Assembly: GCF_036634195.1 (NCBI RefSeq)
Contig: NZ_JAZIFY010000001.1
Span: forward strand, 1,002,501 to 1,066,500
Length of the DNA: 64,000 bases
Direction: 5' to 3'
Source of the DNA: Streptomyces sp. P9-A4
GTDB taxonomy: Bacteria > Actinomycetota > Actinomycetes > Streptomycetales > Streptomycetaceae
Part shown: piece by piece, positions 15,835 through 22,840 of the stretch
How the letters are laid out: each line of letters opens with the position of its first letter
Numbering within the stretch: the first letter of the stretch is position 1
Position numbers and translations under genes: made by a program
Notes under the pieces: model-generated
What the model saw: the letters and a program-made list of their open reading frames with translations, nothing else
Told to the model about the DNA's origin: nothing
Database searches by the model: none

Positions 15835-16326
15835 ATGGCACGGACGCGCAGACCGGTGGTGGCCGGCTGGTTCACCGACGACACCGTGCCGGAGGGGGAG
15901 TTCCGGCTGCTCGGCACCCGGTGCACGGCCTGCACGTCGGTGTTCTTCCCGCGCGAGGACGACGCCTGCCGCAATCCGGTCTGCGCGGGCGGCGGCGAAC
16001 TCGCCGAGGTCCCGCTCTCACCGCGCGGCCGGGTCTGGTCGTACACCGACGGGCGCTACCGGCCGCCCGCCCCCTACGTGTCCGACCCCGACGCGCCCTG
16101 GGAGCCGTACACCCTTGTCGCCGTCGAGCTGGCGGCGGAGGAGATGGTGGTGCTCGGGCAGGCCGCTCCGGGCGTCACGACGGCCGACCTCGCGGTCGGG
16201 GCGGAGGTCGAGGTGGTGCCCGGGGTCCTGAACGAGGACGACCGGCACATCTGGACCACCTGGAACTGGCGGCCGGTCACGCGGCCGGAGCGGACCGTCG
16301 CGGCGGAGCGGGAGGAGCGGTCGTGA
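15835..16326 (+). CDS. DUF35 OB-fold protein with zinc ribbon (acyl-CoA-associated partner)
   Basis: A 163-residue protein with an N-terminal zinc-ribbon-like segment (GTRCTACTSVFFPRED, then CRNPVC) and a C-terminal OB fold (RGRVWSYTDGR...VGAEVEVVPGVL). DUF35 proteins pair with thiolase-like or aldolase subunits acting on acyl-CoA; in steroid degraders the DUF35 part of ChsH2 binds Ltp2. I chose the ATG at 15835 because GGGAGG lies six bases upstream, rather than the GTG at 15817. The next gene overlaps by 4 bp (GTGA), so the two subunits are probably made together. A palindromic operator lies just upstream. Confidence 0.85.
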   Translation: MARTRRPVVAGWFTDDTVPEGEFRLLGTRCTACTSVFFPREDDACRNPVCAGGGELAEVPLSPRGRVWSYTDGRYRPPAPYVSDPDAPWEPYTLVAVELAAEEMVVLGQAAPGVTTADLAVGAEVEVVPGVLNEDDRHIWTTWNWRPVTRPERTVAAEREERS

Positions 16327-17510
16327 ACGACATCGCCGTGCTCGGTGCGGGCATGCACCCCTGGGGCAAGTGGGGCCGCGGCTTCGTCACCTACGGGACG
16401 GCCGCCGCCCGGGCCGCGCTGGCCGACGCGGGGCTCGACTGGACCGATGTCGGGTCGGTCGTCGGCGCCGACACCATGCGGTGCGGCTACCCGGGATACG
16501 TCGCCGGGGCGACCTTCGCCCAGGCCCTCGGGTGGCAGGGGGCGCGGGTCACCAGCGTGTACGCGGCCTGCGCGTCGGGCGCCCAGGCGATCGGGACCGC
16601 GCGGGCGCAGATCCTGGCCGGGCTCGCGGACGTGGTCCTGGTGGTCGGTGCGGACTCGACGCCCAAGGGCTTCTTCGCGCCGGCCGGCGGCGAACGCCCC
16701 GACGACCCCGACTGGCTGCGGTTCCGGGTGCTCGGGGCCACCAACCCCGCCTACTTCGCCATGTACGCGCGCCGCAGGATGGCCCTCTACGGGGACACCC
16801 CCGAGGACTTCGCCCAGGTGAAGGTGAAGAACGCGGCGGCCGGAGCGCTCAATCCCAGGGCCCGCTACCGGGCCCGGGTGACCGCCGAGGAGGTCGCGGC
16901 CTCCGCCGTCGTCGCCGATCCGCTGCGGCTCCTCGACATCTGCGCCACCTCGGACGGGGGCGCCGCGCTCGTCCTGTCCAGCATGGACTTCGCACGCCGC
17001 CACGGGCACCCCGACCCCGTCAGGGTCAGGGCCGTGTCGACGGTCTCCCCCACGTACCCCAAGGCCGTGCTCGACCTCCCCGACATCGCGACGGACTCGG
17101 CGGTGGCCGTCTCCCCCGCCGCGCACGGCTTCCGCGCCTCCATCGCGCGCGCCGCGTACGAGGAGGCGGGGATCGGGCCCGAGGACCTGTCCCTCGCGGA
17201 GGTGTACGACCTGTCCACGGCCCTGGAGCTGGAGTGGTACGAGGACATCGGCCTCTGCGCGGCGGGCGAGGGCGCCAAGCTGCTCAGGGACGGGGCCACG
17301 GCCCTCGGCGGGCGGCTGCCCGTCAACACCAGCGGTGGGCTGGCCTCGTTCGGGGAGGCGGTGCCCGCGCAGGCCATCGCGCAGGTCTGCGAGCTGACCT
17401 GGCAGCTGCGGGGCACGGCGGGCGACCGGCAGGTGCCGGGGGCCAGGGTCGGCATCACGGCGAACCAGGGCCTGTTCGGGCACGGGTCCGCGGTGGTGGC
17501 CGTCCGGTGA
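16323..17510 (+). CDS. Thiolase-like lipid-transfer protein (SCP2 thiolase / Ltp2-type)
   Basis: A 395-residue thiolase-fold enzyme. The nucleophile-loop cysteine is Cys83 in SVYAACASGAQA. The C-terminal half has EVYDLSTALELEWYEDIG and NTSGGLASFGEAVPAQAI, typical of the SCP2-thiolase/Ltp branch. The standard C-terminal thiolase cysteine motif (CxGxG) is replaced by NQGLFGHGSAVV, so it may be a retro-aldolase or a specialised thiolase rather than a classical beta-ketothiolase. The GTG start at 16323 overlaps the DUF35 stop. This pairing is known from steroid side-chain degradation, but no other sterol genes are nearby, so the substrate is unknown. Confidence 0.85.
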   Translation: MNDIAVLGAGMHPWGKWGRGFVTYGTAAARAALADAGLDWTDVGSVVGADTMRCGYPGYVAGATFAQALGWQGARVTSVYAACASGAQAIGTARAQILAGLADVVLVVGADSTPKGFFAPAGGERPDDPDWLRFRVLGATNPAYFAMYARRRMALYGDTPEDFAQVKVKNAAAGALNPRARYRARVTAEEVAASAVVADPLRLLDICATSDGGAALVLSSMDFARRHGHPDPVRVRAVSTVSPTYPKAVLDLPDIATDSAVAVSPAAHGFRASIARAAYEEAGIGPEDLSLAEVYDLSTALELEWYEDIGLCAAGEGAKLLRDGATALGGRLPVNTSGGLASFGEAVPAQAIAQVCELTWQLRGTAGDRQVPGARVGITANQGLFGHGSAVVAVR

Positions 17511-17511
17511 G

Positions 17512-17553
17512 GCCCTTACGGGCCGGGGGCCTCGCCACCCGGCCCGTAAGGGC
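17512..17553. terminator. Bidirectional terminator hairpin
   Basis: Perfect 16-bp arms (17512-17527 and 17538-17553), loop of 10 bases, between the convergent thiolase and conservon genes. Confidence 0.82.
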
Positions 17554-17567
17554 TGAGGCCCCGGCCG

Positions 17568-18182
17568 TCACGTCCCTCGGGTCGCCGCCTTCGCGTGGCT
17601 CCTGTCCGCGAGGACGAGGGCGTGCTCGACGACCGCCACCAGGATGTTCTTCACGGACTCGCGGTCGCGCGCGTCGCACATCAGCAGCTCGACCTCCGGG
17701 TCGAGGTCGAGCGCCCCGCGCACGCTCTCGGCGGGGAACCGCCGCGAGCCCTCGAAGCAGTTGACGGCCACCGTGAACGGGATGCCGCGCCGCTCGAAGT
17801 AGTCGATCGCCGCGAAGCTGTCCTCCAGGCGGCGGGTGTCCGCGAGGACGACCGCGCCGAGCGCGCCCTGCGCCAGCTCGTCCCACAGGAACCAGAAACG
17901 GTCCTGGCCGGGGGTGCCGAACAGATACAGGACGAGGTCCTCGCGGAGGGTGATCCGGCCGAAGTCCATGGCGACCGTGGTGGTCTTCTTGGCCTCGACC
18001 CCGTGCAGGTCGTCGACGGGCCGCCCCGCCTCGCTGAGGATCTCCTCGGTCCGCAGGGGACGGATCTCGCTGACCGCGCCGACCAGTGTCGTCTTGCCGA
18101 CCCCGAACCCGCCCGCGACGAGGATCTTCAGGGTTGTCGGCTCGACGTACGACTGCTTGCGGCTAGAGCGCCCGAAGGCCAT
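17568..18182 (-). CDS. cvnD: Conservon GTPase-like protein CvnD
   Basis: A 204-residue ATP/GTP-binding protein of the conservon D class. The P-loop is GGFGVGKTT near residue 30, followed by a switch-like FGTPGQDRFWF and VAVNCFEG (the NKxD position is replaced). These proteins are thought to cycle nucleotide at the membrane with the roadblock and kinase-like partners, in a way compared to eukaryotic G-protein signalling. Its start overlaps the cvnC stop by 20 bp. It is the last gene of the unit: a terminator follows, and there is no P450 (cvnE) gene. Confidence 0.92.
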   Translation of the reverse strand: MAFGRSSRKQSYVEPTTLKILVAGGFGVGKTTLVGAVSEIRPLRTEEILSEAGRPVDDLHGVEAKKTTTVAMDFGRITLREDLVLYLFGTPGQDRFWFLWDELAQGALGAVVLADTRRLEDSFAAIDYFERRGIPFTVAVNCFEGSRRFPAESVRGALDLDPEVELLMCDARDRESVKNILVAVVEHALVLADRSHAKAATRGT

Positions 18183-18588
18183 TGATCACCTCGCGGAGAA
18201 TGCTCACGTCCGGCAGCTCGGCCGGCGGAACGGGGCGGGTCACATGGACGAGTTCGTCCTCGACGAGATCACCGACGAGAACCCGGACCACCCCTACGGG
18301 GAGGTCGAGTCCGGCGGCGAGCTCGGCGATCGACTGGGGCTGCTCGAAGCAGCGTTCGACGATCTCCACGTGTTCCGGGGAGAGCGACTGGTCCCGGCCG
18401 GGGTCGTCCGCGGCGGGTTCGGGAACGACCACCGCGATCAGGTCGAGTCGGTGACGGGTGGCGGCGCTCGTCCGTCCGCGGGTCATCGCGTACGGACGGA
18501 CCACCGGCCCGGCTTCGTCGTCGAACCAGTGGTGGTGGCCGGGGGTGTGGCCCTGGTTCAGCTGGTTCCGCTCGGCTGCGTCAGTCAT
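18163..18588 (-). CDS. cvnC: Conservon DUF742 protein CvnC
   Basis: A 141-residue DUF742 protein. The core motifs VVRPYAMTRGRT and QSIAELAAGLDLPVGVVRVLVGDLVEDELV are clear; the second looks like a winged helix-turn-helix. The C-terminus DVSILREVINGLRAL is the usual family end. The His-rich N-terminus (GHTPGHHHW) is variable among homologues. It sits 10 bp after cvnB and overlaps cvnD. It is a cytoplasmic member of the complex; some DUF742 proteins are suspected DNA-binding proteins, which cannot be tested here. Confidence 0.92.
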   Translation of the reverse strand: MTDAAERNQLNQGHTPGHHHWFDDEAGPVVRPYAMTRGRTSAATRHRLDLIAVVVPEPAADDPGRDQSLSPEHVEIVERCFEQPQSIAELAAGLDLPVGVVRVLVGDLVEDELVHVTRPVPPAELPDVSILREVINGLRAL

Positions 18589-18598
18589 ACCGTCCGGC

Positions 18599-19048
18599 TC
18601 ACCCTCCCGAGGGCAGACCGGACCGGGGGGCCGTCGTGAGGTGGGCCCCGACCCGCTTCACCATCAGCGTCATCTCGTAGGCGACCTGGCCGACGTCGGA
18701 GTCCGCGTCGGCGAGCACGGCCAGGCAGCTGCCGTCACCGGCGGCCGTCACGAACAGGAAGGCGTCCTCCAGCTCGACGACCGTCTGCCGTACCTTTCCC
18801 GCCTCGAAGTGGCGGCCGACGCCCTTGGCGAGGCTGTGGAAGCCGGAGGCCACGGCGGCCAGGTGCTCGCCGTCCTCGCGGGTCAGATCCTGGGAGGCGC
18901 CGGTGGGGAGGCCGTCGCTGGAGAGCACCAGGGCCTTCCGGATGGAGCCGACGCGCTGGACGAGCTCGTCCAGGAGCCAGTTCAGCTCGCCGTTTCCGTG
19001 AGCGTGGCCGGACGTGGTGCTGGGTGCTGCGGCGTTCGGTGCGGTCAT
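18599..19048 (-). CDS. cvnB: Conservon roadblock/LC7 protein CvnB
   Basis: A 149-residue roadblock/LC7 domain protein. The domain starts at about residue 21 (ELNWLLDELVQRVGSIRKALVLSSDGL) and includes HLAAVASGFHSLAKGVGRHF and the C-terminal strand CLAVLADADSDVGQVAYEMTLMV. Roadblock proteins act as regulatory platforms or GTPase-activating partners; this one probably binds CvnD. It overlaps the cvnA stop by 4 bp (ATGA), so it is translationally coupled. The first 20 residues are a flexible Ala/Ser/His tail. Confidence 0.93.
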   Translation of the reverse strand: MTAPNAAAPSTTSGHAHGNGELNWLLDELVQRVGSIRKALVLSSDGLPTGASQDLTREDGEHLAAVASGFHSLAKGVGRHFEAGKVRQTVVELEDAFLFVTAAGDGSCLAVLADADSDVGQVAYEMTLMVKRVGAHLTTAPRSGLPSGG

Positions 19049-21933
19049 CGACCGTCCCCCTCGGGTGTCGTTCCTGGTGCTGTCGGTTCGTCCGGAGCGG
19101 CGTTGTGCCGCCGGCCGCGCTGCCAGCCGCGCTGCATGGCGGCCATGCGCGCGCGTACCTCCTCGGCGTCGCGTTCGAAGGAGTCGGGGTCCGCAGCGCC
19201 GCTCGTACGGGCGTCGGCGCGGGCTCCCGTACCACCGCCGGCCGGGCCTTCGGAGGCGCGCAGCTGCGGCGCGAGGCTGGCCTGCCGGACGCGGCGGGGC
19301 AGCCCGCCGAACGCCTCGGGGCTCCCCGGCGGTCCGGAACCCTCCGGCGCCGGCCGGGATTCCCGTGGCAGCCCGGCCTCCGGCGGAAGCGGGATCTCCG
19401 GCGGGAGCGAGGCTTCCGGCGGTACGGGTACGAGGGTGGGGCCGGTGCTCCTGGAGGTCATGGGCCCGTCGGTGAGCCGGCCCGGGGCGGGATGCGCCCG
19501 GCCGGTGAGGGGCTGGTCGCGGTCCTGGAGGTGGTGGTCGCGGTCCCGGTCCTGGACGTGGTGGTCACGGTCGGGCAGGTGGTGCTCGCGTTCCGGCTCG
19601 TCGACGCGACGGCCGTGGTCCACCACGAGCGTCGGCGTGCGGCGGCGCGGCAGCGGCACCGGACCGAGGACCCCGCCGTCCGCGGATTCCTCCTCGCCCG
19701 TGCCGTCCGTCCGGTCCCGGGCCTGGCCCCGCTGCTCCTCGGCGGGCGCGAGCCCGGCACGGCGCCGGCTGCGGGGCCGGAAGAGGCCGCCGCGCTCGCT
19801 GTCGCTGTCGAGGAGGTCCGCGGAGCGGTCGAGGAGCACGTCGAAGTCCTCGGTGCCGATCGGCCCCTCGAGTTCGACGGGACCGTCCAGCGGGCCGGGC
19901 GCCCGGGTGACGTCGGGGACCCTGGCGAGCGCGGGGCGCCGGCTGGGCAGTACGCCGGTGTCGGCCGCGTCGTCGTCGGCCGGGCCGGTGCGCTCCAGGG
20001 TCTTGCGGTCGAGGCGGAATCCGGCGCCCTGGGTCTCGGGTGCGTCGGTGAGCAGCGCGGCCGGGATGAAGACGACCGCGGTGGTCCCTCCGTACGGCGA
20101 GGTCTGGAGCGAGACCCGGACGTTCTGGCGCTGGGCGAGCCGGCTGACCACGAAGAGGCCGAGGCGGTCGGTGTCCGAGAGCTCGAACTCGGGGGTTTCG
20201 GCGAGCCGGAGGTTGGCGTCCAGCAGGGCGTCGGGGTTCATGCCGAGGCCGCGGTCGTGGATCTCCAGGGTGAAGCCGTTGGCGACGCGCTCGCCGAGGA
20301 CCTGGACGGCGGTGTGCGGGGGCGAGAACACCGTGGCGTTCTCGAGGAGTTCCGCGATGAGGTGGGTGAGGTCCGCGACGGCGGGGCCGCCGACGCCCAG
20401 GCGCGGGAGCCTGCGCACCTCGATCCGCTCGTAGTCCTCGACCTCGGCGACGGCGGCCCGGACCACGTCCATGAGCTGGACCGGCTTGCGCCACTGGCGG
20501 GACGGGGCCGCGCCGGAGAGGATGACGAGCCCCTCGGCGTGGCGGCGCATACGGGTGGTGAGGTGGTCGAGCCGGAACAGGTCGGCCAGCTCGTCGGTGT
20601 CCTCGGTGCGCCGTTCCATGGTGTCGAGCAGGGTGAGCTGGCGGTGCAGCAGGACCTGGTTGCGGCGGGCGAGGTTGACGAACACCTCGGAGACGCCGCG
20701 GCGCAGCTCGGACTGCTTGACCGCCGCCTCGACGGCGGCGCGCTGGAGGGTGTTGAGAGCCTGGCCGACCCGGCCGACCTCGTCCTCCCCGTACGCCAGG
20801 TGGGGAACCTCGGTGCCGACGTCGACCTGCTCGCCGGCGGCGAGCCTCCGCATCACGCTGGGCAGGCGGACGCCGGAGACCTCCTGGGCCTCCTTCTGGA
20901 GGCGGCGCAGGTCGCGGACGAGTACGCGGCCGATGCGGACGGAGATGACGATCGAGGCGAGCAGGGCGAGGAAGCCGAGGACGCCGGCGACGCCGACCTT
21001 GAGGAGGACGCTGTACGCGGCGGGCTGGACCCGGTCCTGGTAGCGGTCGCCCGCCGCGGTGTTCTCACGGGCGAGGTCGTCGAGGACGGGTCCCGCCTGG
21101 TCCTGCCAGTAGGCGGCGGTGACGGCGTTCGGGCTGTCGGTGGGGCCCTCTTCGATGATCGCGTTCTCGGCGGTGCGCAGCGGCCGGGTGTCGGGGCTGC
21201 GCCAGTACTTCTCGAAGTGGTCGCGTTCGGCGGAGGGCAGGAGTTCGAGGTTGACCTCGTAGAACTGGGTGCGGTTGGCGACCAGGTCGGAGATCGCGCG
21301 GATCTCCTCGGTGGTGACGCGGCCCGCGACGAGCGCGGAGAGGACGAGGGCGTCCTCCCGGGAAAGCAGCTCACGCGCGCGCGTGACGCCGACGAGCGCG
21401 CGGCCCTGCTTGTCCAACTCCACGTTCTCGAGGGCGTCGAGGGTGAGGAGGAAGCTGTAGCAGGGGTCGACGAGCCGGTTGTAGAAGTCGAGGGCCTGCA
21501 TCCGGCCGATGTCCCGTTTCTCCACGGAGCGGCGCAGCGAGCCGAGGCCGTCGAGCGCTTCGAGGAGGGAGGCCAGCCGTTGGGCGGTGACGGGCCGCAT
21601 CTCCTCGCGTACGCCGGGGTCGGCGGCGTTGGCGCGGAGGCGGGCGATCTGGCGGTCGGTGGCCTCGCGGGTCCGGTGCAGGGAGTCCAGGGCCTCGGAG
21701 CCCCGCGGGTCGGCGAGGTAGATGAGGGACTGCCGGCGTTCGAGCTGGATGACCCTGGCGGTGTCCTCCAGGGGGTAGCCGATCTTCTCGACGACGTAGC
21801 GGACGTCGAGGAGTTGGTTGGCCTCGCGGCCGGTCAGGACCGTGGCGAACCCCCACAGGCCGGTGAGGGAGACGAGCGGCACGAGCAGCAACGCCACGAT
21901 CTTCCGGCGGATGGACTTCCCGCGAAAGCGCAT
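19045..21933 (-). CDS. cvnA: Conservon sensor histidine-kinase-like protein CvnA (nitrate-sensing-type domain)
   Basis: A 962-residue membrane sensor. It starts with a short basic segment and TM1 (KIVALLLVPLVSLTGLWGF), then a helical extracytoplasmic NIT-like domain, TM2 at about 315-340 (VGVAGVLGFLALLASIVISV), a HAMP-like region (RRLQKEAQEVSGVRLPSV), and an ATPase domain with HLIAELLENATVFSPP (N box) and IHDRGLGMNPDAL (G1). The phospho-acceptor His is not obvious, as in other CvnA proteins. The last 280 residues are low-complexity, including Asp/His/Arg-rich repeats around DHHLQDRD. I chose the ATG at 21933, which has GGGGGAGG upstream; the frame is open to 22011. It starts the conservon. 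Confidence 0.92.
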   Translation of the reverse strand: MRFRGKSIRRKIVALLLVPLVSLTGLWGFATVLTGREANQLLDVRYVVEKIGYPLEDTARVIQLERRQSLIYLADPRGSEALDSLHRTREATDRQIARLRANAADPGVREEMRPVTAQRLASLLEALDGLGSLRRSVEKRDIGRMQALDFYNRLVDPCYSFLLTLDALENVELDKQGRALVGVTRARELLSREDALVLSALVAGRVTTEEIRAISDLVANRTQFYEVNLELLPSAERDHFEKYWRSPDTRPLRTAENAIIEEGPTDSPNAVTAAYWQDQAGPVLDDLARENTAAGDRYQDRVQPAAYSVLLKVGVAGVLGFLALLASIVISVRIGRVLVRDLRRLQKEAQEVSGVRLPSVMRRLAAGEQVDVGTEVPHLAYGEDEVGRVGQALNTLQRAAVEAAVKQSELRRGVSEVFVNLARRNQVLLHRQLTLLDTMERRTEDTDELADLFRLDHLTTRMRRHAEGLVILSGAAPSRQWRKPVQLMDVVRAAVAEVEDYERIEVRRLPRLGVGGPAVADLTHLIAELLENATVFSPPHTAVQVLGERVANGFTLEIHDRGLGMNPDALLDANLRLAETPEFELSDTDRLGLFVVSRLAQRQNVRVSLQTSPYGGTTAVVFIPAALLTDAPETQGAGFRLDRKTLERTGPADDDAADTGVLPSRRPALARVPDVTRAPGPLDGPVELEGPIGTEDFDVLLDRSADLLDSDSERGGLFRPRSRRRAGLAPAEEQRGQARDRTDGTGEEESADGGVLGPVPLPRRRTPTLVVDHGRRVDEPEREHHLPDRDHHVQDRDRDHHLQDRDQPLTGRAHPAPGRLTDGPMTSRSTGPTLVPVPPEASLPPEIPLPPEAGLPRESRPAPEGSGPPGSPEAFGGLPRRVRQASLAPQLRASEGPAGGGTGARADARTSGAADPDSFERDAEEVRARMAAMQRGWQRGRRHNAAPDEPTAPGTTPEGDGR

Positions 21934-22370
21934 GGCCTCCCCCAGCTCGGCCCCCGTGCGCCACGGAGGTCCTTCACGTTCGTGACGTCCGGCGTCAACA
22001 CGCGGCGTCAACCTTGAGTTTCAACAAACGGCGGCGTGAGCCTACTACTGCATCGAGGCCATCTCGAAGGCGTGTCCGGGCTATTTTCAGCCTGTCGAGT
22101 GAGCCTTGATCATGAGATGTCCTGGTATTCAGGGAGTTGGGATCGGCCACTGTGGCGCAGGACACCTGGTGGTGTGCCATTTCTTCTACCTGGGGGAGAT
22201 GGCTGGAACTGTTCGTTCCGGTCGTCTGCGTCCCCGTTCATCCGGGGGCCGGGCGAAACCTTTTCCCTCCGGCGTGCGTCAATAAGTACGGGGAGGGCTC
22301 TGTCCGCGTAAACGCGCTCAAGACGGGCAGCCACCCCTGGAGTCGTTCAGTGGTGGGGAGTGACAGGACA
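21934..22370. other. Intergenic region, divergent promoters of cvnA and the small membrane gene
   Basis: 437 bp with no gene. It is less GC-rich than its surroundings around 22000-22150. A GGAACTGTTCGTTCC palindrome (22212-22226) is operator-like. A -35/-10-like pair for an ECF sigma (GAAACC, 16 bases, CGTCAA) lies at about 22257-22284 on the plus strand. These sites are speculative. Confidence 0.4.
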
Positions 22371-22739
22371 ATGGAACACGAGGCGCGGTCCGCCCGGCAG
22401 TTGTGGGTGGAGGACGAGCGGGGCACACAGCGGATGCCCGATCCCGTGCGCAATGCCGCGGTGCGCGCGGTGATGATCACGTCGGTGACGCTGATCCAGG
22501 CCGTGGTGGCCTTCTTCAGCAGCGTCGCCGGCTCATGGCTGGCGTTCCCGATCACCGTCACGGCGGTGGCCTCGACCGTCGTGGCCACCTGGAGCGTCCT
22601 CGACGTGTGGATCACCCGTCAGGTGTGGCGCCAGCGCAACGGCGTCGTGTCCGAGCCGAGCAGCACCGCGCGTCCGCCGCTGCGCGCCAAGCGCGGAGCG
22701 GACCGGACGGAGAGGACGCCGCTGTCCGAGGCCGCCTGA
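22371..22739 (+). CDS. Small membrane protein, 122 aa, unknown function
   Basis: A 122-residue protein with two hydrophobic segments, about residues 32-52 (VRAVMITSVTLIQAVVAFF) and 60-80 (LAFPITVTAVASTVVATWSVL), and hydrophilic ends. The C-terminus is basic and probably cytoplasmic. I chose the ATG at 22371 because a GGGGAG ribosome site precedes it and upstream in-frame codons lack a start with a good site. I recognise no family. It is divergent from the conservon and convergent with the SMC-like operon, ending just before a strong terminator. Confidence 0.7.
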   Translation: MEHEARSARQLWVEDERGTQRMPDPVRNAAVRAVMITSVTLIQAVVAFFSSVAGSWLAFPITVTAVASTVVATWSVLDVWITRQVWRQRNGVVSEPSSTARPPLRAKRGADRTERTPLSEAA

Positions 22740-22790
22740 GGCGTACTCGGAACCGGCGGTGGCGGTACCAGGAGCAGTAACCGCGAGGAA

Positions 22791-22835
22791 CGGCGAGCGG
22801 CCCGGCACCCGGAAGGGGTGCCGGGCCGCTCGCCG
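22791..22835. terminator. Bidirectional terminator hairpin
   Basis: Perfect 20-bp arms (22791-22810 and 22816-22835) with a 5-base loop. It ends the SMC-like operon on the minus strand and the small membrane gene on the plus strand. Confidence 0.87.
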
Positions 22836-22840
22836 TCTCG

